A stretch of DNA of 64,000 nt from Maritimibacter sp. (lineage in GTDB: Bacteria; Pseudomonadota; Alphaproteobacteria; Rhodobacterales; Rhodobacteraceae), in assembly GCA_002701395.1 (NCBI GenBank), contig NZVC01000011.1, forward strand, positions 1 to 64,000, given 5' to 3'. Below, in pieces: positions 8,666 to 19,232 of this stretch; position 1 is the stretch's first letter, and each line of letters starts with the position of its first letter. Below the pieces are notes generated by a model, which was not told where the DNA came from, ran no database searches, and saw only the letters and a program-made list of their open reading frames with translations. The position numbers were made by a program, and so were the translations under genes.

Positions 8666-8695
8666 ATAATGCAGGATAATCCACCGCGATAATGC
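8666..8695 (-). promoter_or_regulatory. Candidate operator of the tup operon
   Basis: ATAATGC occurs at 8666-8672 and 8689-8695, with a further GATAAT at 8675-8680, all in the short gap upstream of tupB. Their AT-rich nature stands out from the flanks. The convergent HTH/substrate-binding regulator is the obvious candidate to bind here. No match to a known ModE box was recognised. Confidence 0.35.
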
Positions 8696-8700
8696 GCGGG

Positions 8701-9711
8701 CTATTCCAGAAACGCGATCAGTTCCGCCTCGCCGGCCTTCAATCCGTGCCGATCCTTTGGTTTCAGCCGCGACAGGCGGCGACTGCGGTCCTCTGCCCCG
8801 GCCAGCGCGATCACCTCGGGATGGACATAGCTGGTCCGGGCGATGGCAGGCGTGTTGCCCAGCCGCTCTGCCGCGGCCTCGGTCAGGTCGGCGATCCGCG
8901 GCGCGTCAAGGCGGCACGCGCAGGAGAACGCGGCGTGGGTGCCGTTCCATGTCCGGAAGGTCTTCGCCGTCATCCCCGCGCCGCAGACCTCCGCGATCAG
9001 CGCGTTCACCTGATCCGACCGGACGCCACGCGGCTGCCCGTCCTCGTCGATCCACGAGATCAGCTCGGCCCCCGGCAGGTCGTGGACCTTGTGCAGGGCG
9101 CGCTCCAACCGCTTGCCGTGCAGACGGCAGGTGATCTTGGTGCCGCCCTTGCCGGGGAAATCCAGCGTCACGCCGTCTTTCCCGAACCGCACGTGGTCCG
9201 GCAGAAGCGTGGTCGCACCGTAGCTTTCGTTTTCGCGCGCGTAATCCGCACCGCCGACCCGGATCGCCGCGCGATCCAAAAGCGCCAGCACCGCCGCGAC
9301 CGCCAGGTCCTGCGACCCCGGCGCGGCGCGCAGCCCTTCGGCGATGCGGGCGCGCAGGCGGGGCAGTGTCTCGCCGAAGGCCGCCAGCTGCGCGTACTTC
9401 CTTGCCGCCCGCTGCGCCGTCCAGTCAGGGTGATAGCGGTACTGCTTGCGCCCCCGCGCATCGCGTCCGGTGGCCTGCAGGTGGCCATTGGAAAGCGGAG
9501 AGATCCAGACCCTTTCATAGGCCGGAGGCACCGCGATCAGGGCGATTCGCTTTCGTTCCGCGGTATCGCGAATGGTCGTTCCGTCCGGGGAACGATAGCT
9601 GAACCCCTTGCCGCGGCGGATTCGGGTAATGCCGGGCCGGTCGTCGGGGAAATAGCAAAGACCTGCCCCGGCATCGGGAAGACCGGCGGCGCGGGGAATC
9701 GGTCCGGTCAT
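8701..9711 (-). CDS. DNA topoisomerase IB (poxvirus type)
   Basis: The enzyme relaxes supercoils by nicking one strand through a 3'-phosphotyrosine. The 336-residue product has the small bacterial/poxvirus layout: an N-terminal DNA clamp with RGKGFSYRSPDG and RKQYRYHPDW, then the catalytic domain. Active-site residues visible are Arg in AIRVGG, Lys in FPGKGGTKI, Arg in TAKTFRTWNGT and the nucleophile Tyr in ARTSYVHPEV near the end. It stands alone upstream of tup on the same strand. Such topoisomerases are accessory, not essential, in bacteria. Confidence 0.92.
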   Translation of the reverse strand: MTGPIPRAAGLPDAGAGLCYFPDDRPGITRIRRGKGFSYRSPDGTTIRDTAERKRIALIAVPPAYERVWISPLSNGHLQATGRDARGRKQYRYHPDWTAQRAARKYAQLAAFGETLPRLRARIAEGLRAAPGSQDLAVAAVLALLDRAAIRVGGADYARENESYGATTLLPDHVRFGKDGVTLDFPGKGGTKITCRLHGKRLERALHKVHDLPGAELISWIDEDGQPRGVRSDQVNALIAEVCGAGMTAKTFRTWNGTHAAFSCACRLDAPRIADLTEAAAERLGNTPAIARTSYVHPEVIALAGAEDRSRRLSRLKPKDRHGLKAGEAELIAFLE

Positions 9712-10133
9712 CGGGCGGACCCTTGGCCCCCCATCAGGGCCGGCATGTTAGGGTTTTGAATCCGGGACATTTTCTGGATTTATCCGTGACGAACCCGCCA
9801 CAGGCTTGCGGGCCGGACTCAACGCAAGACCGCGCCAAACCGTTCCGATTCCCACCTCGCACAACCGCTAACGCTTAGGTTGACTCAACCCCGAAAAGTC
9901 CCGCAACCCCTGTTAATAAAGGCGATCACCCGCCATCGGTCGGGCGGATTCCCGCCAAGGCGATTTACACAAACTTGACATAACCCGGCTACAAGCGCCT
10001 TCTGGTTGCATACGGAATGAGGCGCCTAATCCGCCCACGGGACATCTAAACGCTTTGACGGATGTGGGGACATCCGCCGACGCGGTGTTGCGGGGTTTAG
10101 GCGCGGTTAGTTGGGACAGAAGGCACGTAGGGG
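9712..10133. other. 422-bp intergenic region with palindrome and leader hairpin
   Basis: No gene is seen. A 13-bp palindrome GGTTGACTCAACC lies at 9878-9890, a TTGACA box at about 9974-9979 could be a -35 element for the plus-strand gene at 10134, and a hairpin CGGATGT/ACATCCG with loop GGGG lies at 10059-10076 in the presumed leader. Confidence 0.5.
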
Positions 10134-11015
10134 ATGACGAGGCTAGGATTCCTGGGCTCGCTGGCGATAGCATTGTCGTTGGCAGTCACAGCACCGGCAG
10201 AGGCCGGCAGTGGGCATGGACTTTGCCTGCAAAAACTCACCAAGCTGATGCCGCATCGTAAGAACAGCTCTCAGGGCGGTTCCACGGTCGTCAATTCGGT
10301 GATGAACCTAAGCGGGGTCGAACGCGACGCCGTTCTGGAACGCGAAATTCTCAGCGGCAACATGCCCGCCTTCATGCGCGATCTCGTCCCGGTGACGATG
10401 ACGGGCGTGGTAAACGGGCGGCAGATGGAGATCACCATCTGCGTGACGCCGGACTATCTGGCCGTTGGCGATGACGACGACTACGTCCGCGTCCCGCTGG
10501 GCATGGCCTCCGCCGCCCGGATCGCGGACCAGATGGGGTTCATCCTGCCGACGCCGGCGATGGTCGACACCATCTACGAACAGGCAGAGGTGCGCCTTGC
10601 TCCGAACCCGATGGAACCGGGCGCGGCGATGACCACCACCAGCTACTTCGAACGGCACAACGACACCGTCGAAGGTCAGGCCGGTCCGCTGGGCCTGCAC
10701 CCGGCCGCGCTGGTCGCCGGGATCAAGAAGGATCTCGTGATCTCGGAACGCCTGCGCAAGCAGCCCGGCCGCGTGGCGATCTATGGCTGGCACCGCTCGA
10801 ACGGCAGCCCGATCCAGCCGCTCAGCCTGGTCCACGGCGAGGAATACGCCGACTACAGCCACGGCATCCGGCTTGTCAGCCGCATCGCCTTCCTGAACGG
10901 CCGCCCGGTCGCGCTGGACAAGGTGATGCAGGATGACGACATCGCGGGCATCGTCACCGGCACCGAGGGGCCGATGCGCAACGTTCGCAACCTGATGGCG
11001 ACGCTCTACCGCTAG
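10134..11015 (+). CDS. Conserved exported protein of unknown function
   Basis: The 293-residue product begins with a clear signal peptide (cleavage after PAEAG, about residue 24). No domain was recognised with confidence. The most conserved-looking stretch is near the C-terminus: VAIYGWHRSNGSPIQPLSLV then HGEEYADYSHGIRLVSRIAF, rich in His, Tyr and Asp in a way that suggests a binding or catalytic pocket. Another marked segment is LAPNPMEPGAAM with a following YFERHND. It ends in a terminator and repeat copy 2, convergent with the SUMF1-like gene. Similar proteins from other bacteria come to mind, but none with a known function. Confidence 0.85.
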   Translation: MTRLGFLGSLAIALSLAVTAPAEAGSGHGLCLQKLTKLMPHRKNSSQGGSTVVNSVMNLSGVERDAVLEREILSGNMPAFMRDLVPVTMTGVVNGRQMEITICVTPDYLAVGDDDDYVRVPLGMASAARIADQMGFILPTPAMVDTIYEQAEVRLAPNPMEPGAAMTTTSYFERHNDTVEGQAGPLGLHPAALVAGIKKDLVISERLRKQPGRVAIYGWHRSNGSPIQPLSLVHGEEYADYSHGIRLVSRIAFLNGRPVALDKVMQDDDIAGIVTGTEGPMRNVRNLMATLYR

Positions 11016-11049
11016 TCACGGGACAAGACAAAAAACGAGGGACCGGATC

Positions 11050-11080
11050 GCCCGCGCGCCAGGCAAGGCCGCGGGCGTTT
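11050..11080 (+). terminator. Terminator after the exported protein gene
   Basis: GCCCGCG (11050-11056) pairs with CGCGGGC (11070-11076), followed by GTTTCCATTT, 35 bases after the stop codon at 11015. Confidence 0.6.
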
Positions 11081-11107
11081 CCATTTCAACCGCCCCTTAA
11101 CTCCGGA

Positions 11108-11190
11108 AGGGCCGCCCAGATGGGACGGCCCTGCTTCTTCTCTTTGGAAATACCTCGGGGGAGCCGCGCAGCGGCGGGGGCAGCGCCCCC
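11108..11190 (+). repeat. Two-hairpin convergent-gene element, copy 2, with leading terminator hairpin
   Basis: AGGGCCG (11108-11114) pairs with CGGCCCT (11126-11132), then GCTTCTTCTCTTT and TACCTCGGGGGAG follow. Hairpin 1 is GCCGC/GCGGC with loop GCA, hairpin 2 is GGGGGC/GCCCCC with loop AGC. The element touches the stop codon of the minus-strand SUMF1-like gene. Confidence 0.85.
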
Positions 11191-12161
11191 TAGTTCACCG
11201 TCGAACAGCAGCGGAATCCAAGGTGATAGTTGCGGTGGCTGGACGTGTTCATCACGTTCGTGCCGTGCCAGTACGGCGCGCGCCAGCGGCACCAATCCTC
11301 GTGCGCGCGGTACTTGTCCCAGATGAACCAGCTGCCCTTCATCTCGGTCACGCCCAGCGTGCGGCTGCCGTTGCTGGACATCTGGCTGGGGTTCATCGGC
11401 AGGTTCATATGCTCTGCCGCGTTGCCGTGCAGGTCATAGACCTTCAGCCCGCTGGTACAGCCGGGAAACGCGCCGGTCGGATAGGTATTCGTCCCGCAGG
11501 CGTTAAAGTCGCCGCCGTTGCAGCCGGCGCTTTTGTTCGAATCCTGCGCGCAGACACCGGTGCGGAAGTTCGGCCCGTAGGCCCAGCTTTTCGACCCTGC
11601 GTAGCGGTTGTTGTGGATCGACCGCATCGCTGCGACCGAGCCCGCGCCAAACGGATAGTCAGGCGGCGTCAGGGCTCCGGCGCAGGCGCCTTCCCATTCG
11701 TGGGCGTCGCACAGGCGCTTGCCCATCGCGGAACAGATCTCTGCCGCCTCGTTGGCGCGCACCCATGTCACCGGATAGGTGCAGGGCATGTTCGGAAACT
11801 CGAACTGGTCGATGCAGGCCGTCGCGTCTTCGGGCTGCTGCGTGCGCGGGTCGTACAGCGGCGCCATGTACTTGGCGCCGCAGATCGCCTCGAACCGCGG
11901 GTTGTTGTAGACCGCCGTGCCGCCGACCCGTGCCGCGCATTGCTCCGGCGTCATCGGGTGCCGCGTCGGGCCGGGGTTGCCCTGCCCCATCCAGCCCGAG
12001 CGGGCAAAGATCTGGCGGATCCGGTTCAGCTGGGCCGCCGAGATTCGGTGGACCTGCTGGATTTGCCGGAACAGAACTTCGTTGTTCTGTTGCAGCGACT
12101 GTGCCTCCACGCCCGCGGCCAGCGCCACGAGCCCGACCGAAAGCGCGAATGCCCGGATCAT
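11190..12161 (-). CDS. SUMF1/FGE-fold exported protein
   Basis: The ATG at 12161 is chosen: it has an AAGGAG ribosome site seven bases upstream and opens a signal peptide (MIRAFALSVGLVALAAG, cleavage after VEAQ). The mature ~305 residues show the formylglycine-generating-enzyme fold: VRANEAAEICSAMGKRLCDA then EWEGAC, and a C-terminal HLGFRCC. The protein is Cys-rich, suggesting disulfides in the periplasm. In true FGE two Cys lie five residues apart before the GFRC end; here DWCRWRAPYW keeps the first but has Pro at the second place, so sulfatase activation is doubtful. The start codon follows the stop of the upstream gene by four bases, and the AAGGAG is made by that gene's last codons. Confidence 0.82.
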   Translation of the reverse strand: MIRAFALSVGLVALAAGVEAQSLQQNNEVLFRQIQQVHRISAAQLNRIRQIFARSGWMGQGNPGPTRHPMTPEQCAARVGGTAVYNNPRFEAICGAKYMAPLYDPRTQQPEDATACIDQFEFPNMPCTYPVTWVRANEAAEICSAMGKRLCDAHEWEGACAGALTPPDYPFGAGSVAAMRSIHNNRYAGSKSWAYGPNFRTGVCAQDSNKSAGCNGGDFNACGTNTYPTGAFPGCTSGLKVYDLHGNAAEHMNLPMNPSQMSSNGSRTLGVTEMKGSWFIWDKYRAHEDWCRWRAPYWHGTNVMNTSSHRNYHLGFRCCSTVN

Positions 12162-12165
12162 GCGG

Positions 12166-13926
12166 TTACTCCTTGCGAACGAGGTAGAAGACATCGCGGT
12201 TGTCGGGATAGCCGATAAACCGCGGGATAACGCCGTTGGACCCGCTTTTGTCCAGATTGTTCATGCCGCGCATGTTGTGGTCCACCTGCATCTGGCCCGA
12301 GTCGTCGAACGAGTAGAGGCCAAGGTAGGTGTGTTCCAGCGCGTTCATGTCCAGCAGCATCGCGTAGTCGCAGCCATAAGCCTGAAAGCTCCGCGCCATG
12401 CCCGAGGGCGTCGCGGTCGAGAAGTAGCCGTACACAAGGTAATCGGTGTTCTCGGACTTCATCAGGCAGGCACCGCCGCGCAGGGTGCGCAGGTCGGCAT
12501 TGGCAGAACCCGACCAGTTGCCCGGTCCCCACTGCGTAACCAGCGCGCCGGGGCGCCCGTTTTCGACAAGCGGCACACCGTTCTGGCGGACAAAGCGCAT
12601 GCTCGACAGGCGCTCGTCGTCCTCTTCGGTCCACGTCTTCATCCCGATCTCGCCGTCCTGCGACACGTAAACGGTCGAAAGGCCCGGCCAGATCTTCGAG
12701 TAGATCACGCCGTGTTCAAGGAAGCCGTAGTGCGAGCCGTAGTTCACGTCGCGCAGCGCGCCGCTGCGGAACGCGCCGTGCTGGCGCTTGAACCCGGCGG
12801 TGAAGGTCGCTGTGACCCGGTCGGTCAGGTACGGCGGCACCATGCCCAGCGACACCAGCGGCGCCTCGGTCGTGAAGCCGTCCGGCCCCGGCATGCCGTA
12901 GGGGCGCATGTAATGCGGCGGGCGCGGCGACCAGTCCAGGCGCGGGTGATCGGTGCCGCGTGCGAAGCCAAGGTCGAAGCGGTCCAGTTCGAACGCCACG
13001 AAATAGTTGATCGCGCGGCTTTCGGTCCCGTCCAGCCAGTTGGCGCCGGGCACGTCGAACACCTCGGGCGCGATGTAGCCGGGCGACAACGCCGACACGT
13101 AGACACCGTCCTGCCCCTGCACCGGATACCACGACCCGGCGGCCATGCCGGATTCGGCGCCGACAAGGTCGATGGTGTGATAGGCCGCCATCAGCGGCCG
13201 CGCATCCTCGGGGTAGCGCACGTTGGCGGGGATCGGCCCGGCGACCGGCGTCTCGCTTTTGCCGGTGCCCAGACCTTCGTCCAGCAGCGCGTACTTGTCC
13301 TTGTTGAAGGTGGCCTTCACCCACGTCACCAGCGCGTCGCCGCCCCAGACGTGATCGCGCAGAAACTGCGAGGTCGCCTCGAGGCTGGAATAGGACCCGC
13401 TGGTCTTCACCCGCAGATACAGCCGGTCGCCGCAGACCGGCGAGAACGGCAGGTTCGCGTTGCTCGCGTCCCCAAGCATCGACGGGTTGCCGGCCCACGG
13501 CGTGCAGCGGAACGTCTTCACGCCTTCGGTGATCAGCAGGGCCGGTCCGTCGGCGCCGTCCTCAAGCGTCACGGCGCGGTCGTTCGGGGCCGGGTTTTCC
13601 AGATGGAACCACGTCCGACGAGTTTCGCCGATGCCCAGCAGGAACCAGCTGTTGATGTTCGGGTTCAGCGACACCAGCGTGACAGGCGTGCCGTCTTCCG
13701 GCAGCGTCACGGTCTGTTCGAACCGGTAGGGCTGAATCTCGATGATGTTCTTCGCCGTCTCGGCATCGTAGGCGGCGCGCAGTTGCGCAAGCCGGTCCTC
13801 GATGTCCAGCGCCTGCGCGGCGGAACCGGCAAGGCCAAGGGCCATCGCCGTGGCGGCGTTCAGGAAAAAGCTTCGGTCGAAAATACGTTTCTTCAAGTCA
13901 CTGTGCTCCTCGTTCCCGCGACTCAC
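12166..13926 (-). CDS. Large exported protein, possible phosphodiester-glycosidase-like C-terminus
   Basis: The 586-residue product has an N-terminal signal sequence (KKRIFDRSFFLNAATAMALG, cleavage near AAQA). A GTG at 13926 starts the longest frame; a TTG at 13896 with GAGGAG nine bases upstream would give a cleaner signal peptide. The first ~300 residues are unlike anything recognised. The last ~200 contain FVRQNGVPLVENGRPG, then ARSFQAYGCDYAMLLDMNA, which resembles the pattern of NAGPA/DUF2233 phosphodiester glycosidases (helix, Cys/Ala, Leu-Asp). It is co-transcribed with the SUMF1-like gene four bases downstream. Function is unknown and the domain suggestion is weak. Confidence 0.8.
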   Translation of the reverse strand: MSRGNEEHSDLKKRIFDRSFFLNAATAMALGLAGSAAQALDIEDRLAQLRAAYDAETAKNIIEIQPYRFEQTVTLPEDGTPVTLVSLNPNINSWFLLGIGETRRTWFHLENPAPNDRAVTLEDGADGPALLITEGVKTFRCTPWAGNPSMLGDASNANLPFSPVCGDRLYLRVKTSGSYSSLEATSQFLRDHVWGGDALVTWVKATFNKDKYALLDEGLGTGKSETPVAGPIPANVRYPEDARPLMAAYHTIDLVGAESGMAAGSWYPVQGQDGVYVSALSPGYIAPEVFDVPGANWLDGTESRAINYFVAFELDRFDLGFARGTDHPRLDWSPRPPHYMRPYGMPGPDGFTTEAPLVSLGMVPPYLTDRVTATFTAGFKRQHGAFRSGALRDVNYGSHYGFLEHGVIYSKIWPGLSTVYVSQDGEIGMKTWTEEDDERLSSMRFVRQNGVPLVENGRPGALVTQWGPGNWSGSANADLRTLRGGACLMKSENTDYLVYGYFSTATPSGMARSFQAYGCDYAMLLDMNALEHTYLGLYSFDDSGQMQVDHNMRGMNNLDKSGSNGVIPRFIGYPDNRDVFYLVRKE

Positions 13927-14082
13927 CCTTCCCTTGGGGCCGCCGTTCCGGGGGGTTTGGCAGGTGGTAGGAAATTTTCCGCTTACGGGGAAGTCGGGTA
14001 AAGCGGACCCTGTTCAAATGTGATCGACCGGGATGGGTTCGCCCGTTGGATTGGCAGCATGCGTTGCGATTTAGCCACGCGC

Positions 14083-14532
14083 TCATCGCACCTGCTCCGC
14101 ACCGCCCGTCTGCATCGCGGTCGCCGGGCCGGTCGGGCGGAAGACGAACCGCTTGTCCAGCTGGAACTTCACGACATAGCCGATGGCAAGCCCGATCACT
14201 GCGCCCAGTTCGCGCATCAGGTCGGTTTGCCAAATCATCCAGAACACGGTTTCCATGCCCCAGAAGATCGCCGTGGTGAACACGCCGGTCAGGGTATAGC
14301 GGCTGAACCGCTCGCCATGCGCCCGCGCGCCAGTCGACCCGTCGAGAAAGATCCACCGCTTGTCCAGCAGGTACTTGACCACCAGCCCGACGCCGGTGCC
14401 CACCGCGATGGCCAGCATCAGCGTCCAGCCGTCGTCGCGCACTGCCAACACCACCCGCTGCGCGCCAAGGTTGGCAAGCGTCGCGATCACGGCGAACGCC
14501 GCATAGCGGATAACCAATGTGCGCAGCTTCAC
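14083..14532 (-). CDS. GtrA-family membrane protein
   Basis: GtrA-type proteins are small four-helix flippase-like proteins that move lipid-linked sugars across the inner membrane. The product has four hydrophobic segments in two pairs and two copies of the family motif: VKYLLDKRWIF near residue 60 and VKFQLDKRFVF near 128. The GTG at 14532 is preferred, with CGGAGG upstream; an ATG at 14562 is possible. It is alone between the exported-protein operon and parC. Its sugar-transferase partner is not adjacent, although glycosyltransferases occur at 53-56 kb. Confidence 0.85.
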   Translation of the reverse strand: MKLRTLVIRYAAFAVIATLANLGAQRVVLAVRDDGWTLMLAIAVGTGVGLVVKYLLDKRWIFLDGSTGARAHGERFSRYTLTGVFTTAIFWGMETVFWMIWQTDLMRELGAVIGLAIGYVVKFQLDKRFVFRPTGPATAMQTGGAEQVR

Positions 14533-14645
14533 GTTGCCTCCGGGCCATTCTGGCCGCCGCACGGGCGAGCCGTGTCAAAGCCCGCGGGTCACGGGCAATT
14601 CACCGGCGCCGACTGTCCCGCCCGAAGACGGCAAAAGCACGGCGC

Positions 14646-16943
<2,298 letters not shown>

Positions 16944-17163
16944 AGATGATGTGATACGCCTCGCGGTTCAGGGGAACAAGGCGCGATCGCCCCAACCCGG
17001 GGGCACGCGCCGCACGATGATGGCATCCGTGCATCATTCCGCCGTCCAGCCGCCCGTTCAGGCACATTTCGCTTACCCCCCGCGCCCCCGGCTTGGTAGC
17101 CGTGAGGCACGGCGAAAAGAACGCGACCCCTTAAACAAGCGTCACATCGCGGGAACGGGCAGT

Positions 17164-18036
17164 ATGAGAAAATTTCTAGCGACGGCGCTTGGCGCCGTGA
17201 TCGTGGGCGTCATGCTATTCTTCGGAGAGGATGCGCCCGACACCGGCGGATCCCCGGCGGCGACCGCGCCTGAACAGGCAGACGCCCGGCCCGACCGGCC
17301 ACACACGGCGGCCGAACTGTCCGCGCTTTTGGCAGAGATCAAGGCAAGGCCGGAACCCACGGGCCCGCGCATCAGTGCGCCGCATCCGGAACAGCCCCAG
17401 CCCACGCCCGCAGCCGAGCCGGTCGCCGAAACCGTCCTGCCCGCCAACCCCGACGAAATCCCGATGACGATCGAGGCGCTGCCGCTGGACGCGATTCCCG
17501 CCGACCGGCTGCCCGTGATGTCCGACACCTACACCACCGCCCCGACGACAAGCGCCGAGGATGCCACCGCAGACACCGGGCCAGAGCGGACGCTGGACGT
17601 GTCCCGCCTGCCTGTCCCCCGCCCGGCGCCGCGCCCCACGAATTTCGCGCCCGACGATGCCGAAGCCGCCGCGCCCGTGACCACGGCGCTGGCGGGTCCC
17701 GAGGTGCTGCCGCCCTCGACCCTGTCCGGCATCCAGCCGCCGCCTGCCGCGCCCGCCCCTACAGTGACCTCCGCCACGACGACCGACGCCGACCTTGTCG
17801 CGCTGGCGCTGGCCGAGGCCCTGACCGGCACGCGCCCTGCCCTGATGTACGTCGCGCGGGACGGCGCGACCTTGCGCAGCGCGCCGCACCCCGAGGCCGA
17901 GCAGATCCTGCTTCTGTATCCGGGCGACGAGATGGAAGTCCTGTTCGACATGGGCGACGGCTGGCTACAGATCCGGGACATCGGCACCGGCGAGACCGGC
18001 TTTGTGCCCACGGCGGAACTGTCCGACCGCCCCTGA
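17164..18036 (+). CDS. SH3-domain exported protein
   Basis: The 290-residue product starts with a membrane anchor or signal (KFLATALGAVIVGVMLFFG), continues with a ~190-residue Pro/Ala/Thr-rich linker of low complexity, and ends in a bacterial SH3 domain (from YVARDGATLRSAPHPEAEQ to GWLQIRDIGTGETGFV). Such proteins often hold to the cell wall. The ATG at 17164 is used; the frame stays open upstream but without protein-like sequence. It is divergent from parC with a 220-base gap. Confidence 0.85.
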   Translation: MRKFLATALGAVIVGVMLFFGEDAPDTGGSPAATAPEQADARPDRPHTAAELSALLAEIKARPEPTGPRISAPHPEQPQPTPAAEPVAETVLPANPDEIPMTIEALPLDAIPADRLPVMSDTYTTAPTTSAEDATADTGPERTLDVSRLPVPRPAPRPTNFAPDDAEAAAPVTTALAGPEVLPPSTLSGIQPPPAAPAPTVTSATTTDADLVALALAEALTGTRPALMYVARDGATLRSAPHPEAEQILLLYPGDEMEVLFDMGDGWLQIRDIGTGETGFVPTAELSDRP

Positions 18037-18105
18037 CGCGCCGTCCGATCCGCGATTGTACGGCTTGCGCGAACGGCCTACTCATTCGGACGAAAGGCAG
18101 GGATC

Positions 18106-18939
18106 ATGACGCAGAAATCCGTTCTTATCACTGGCTGTTCCTCTGGCATCGGCTATGACGCGGCCCATGCACTGAAGGCGCGCGGCTGGCGGGTGTTCGC
18201 GTCCTGCCGCAAGCAAGAGGACTGCGACCGCCTGATCGCCGAAGGGCTGGAAAGCCCGCGGATCGACTATGACGACGAAGCCTCGATCGACGCGGGGCTG
18301 GACGAGGTGCTGCGAGCCACCGGCGGCACGCTGGACGCCGTGTTCAACAACGGCGCTTATGGCATCCCCGGTCTGGTCGAGGACCTGCCGACCGAGGCGC
18401 TGCGCGCGATCCTGCAGACCAACCTGATCGGCTATCACCACCTCACGCGCCGCCTGATTCCCGTGATGCGCGCGCAGGGCGGTGGGCGGATCGTGAACTG
18501 CTCGTCGGTGATGGGCTATACCAGCTATCCGTGGCGCGGCGCCTATGTCGCGACCAAGTGGGCGCTGGAGGGGCTGACGGATACGCTGCGGCTGGAACTG
18601 CACGGCGAGCCGATCCACGTCGTGCTGATCGAGCCGGGGCTGATCACCACGAAGTTCGGCGCCAACGGCCGCATCCAGTTCGAGAAGTGGATCGACTGGC
18701 GGAACTCGGTCCATGCCGACCGCTACCAGTCGGACCTGATGCGCAAGTGGCGCGGCGACAACCCGCAGGCCGGACTGGAAGTGCCCGCCAGCCACGTCAC
18801 CGCCAAGCTGATTCACGCGTTGGAAAGCCGCAGACCGCACCCGCGCTACAAGATCACCAAGCTTGCGCATTTCGCCAAGTTCCTGACCCGCATCCTGTCC
18901 ACGCGGGCCTCGGACTGGGTGACCCGCCGCGCGTCGTAA
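18106..18939 (+). CDS. Short-chain dehydrogenase/reductase
   Basis: A classical NAD(P)-dependent SDR of 277 residues. The cofactor motif is ITGCSSGIG near residues 7-15, the NNG equivalent is NNGAYG near 84, the catalytic Ser lies in NCSSVMGY and the Tyr/Lys pair in AYVATKWAL. It has the closest feel to the 17-beta/sphinganine-reductase-like SDRs, but the substrate cannot be told. AAAGGCAGGG precedes the ATG. It stands between the SH3 gene and a small membrane protein, each with its own gap. Confidence 0.88.
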   Translation: MTQKSVLITGCSSGIGYDAAHALKARGWRVFASCRKQEDCDRLIAEGLESPRIDYDDEASIDAGLDEVLRATGGTLDAVFNNGAYGIPGLVEDLPTEALRAILQTNLIGYHHLTRRLIPVMRAQGGGRIVNCSSVMGYTSYPWRGAYVATKWALEGLTDTLRLELHGEPIHVVLIEPGLITTKFGANGRIQFEKWIDWRNSVHADRYQSDLMRKWRGDNPQAGLEVPASHVTAKLIHALESRRPHPRYKITKLAHFAKFLTRILSTRASDWVTRRAS

Positions 18940-19022
18940 CGCGGGCCGCGCCAATTTGCCTGTTTTGCTTCCGGCCCCGGACAGGCTACATCGCAGGCCA
19001 AACCCGACCGAAAGGACGCGCC

Positions 19023-19232
19023 ATGTGGCAGGATCCGCTGTTCATCCTCGTTGCCATCTCGGTGCTGGTGGTGCTTGTGATCCTGATGATCGGCATCGGC
19101 AGCTTCGGCAAGAGCGGTGAGTTTCACCGAAAAAACGCCAACCGGCTGATGCGCTACCGCGTCGCGGCGCAAGCCATCGCCGTGATCGTGATCCTGATCT
19201 TCGTGGCGTTCCGCCGTATGGGAGGTAACTGA
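19023..19232 (+). CDS. Twin-transmembrane small protein (HIG1-like)
   Basis: A 69-residue protein with two membrane helices (about 6-27 and 45-63) joined by a basic loop FGKSGEFHRKNANRLMRYR. The loop and its RVAAQ continuation recall the hypoxia-induced-gene-1 domain used in respiratory complex assembly. Its TGA shares one base with the ATG of the adenosyltransferase gene, so the two are translationally coupled. Function is inferred from the fold only. Confidence 0.82.
   Translation: MWQDPLFILVAISVLVVLVILMIGIGSFGKSGEFHRKNANRLMRYRVAAQAIAVIVILIFVAFRRMGGN

Noticed and set aside
9970-10010. Well-defined promoter with TTGACA
   Set aside because: The -35 box is good but no acceptable -10 box lies 16-18 bases on, so it is mentioned only as a possibility in the intergenic entry.
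11190-12161. True sulfatase-activating formylglycine-generating enzyme
   Set aside because: The second catalytic Cys position is Pro, and no sulfatase gene is nearby.
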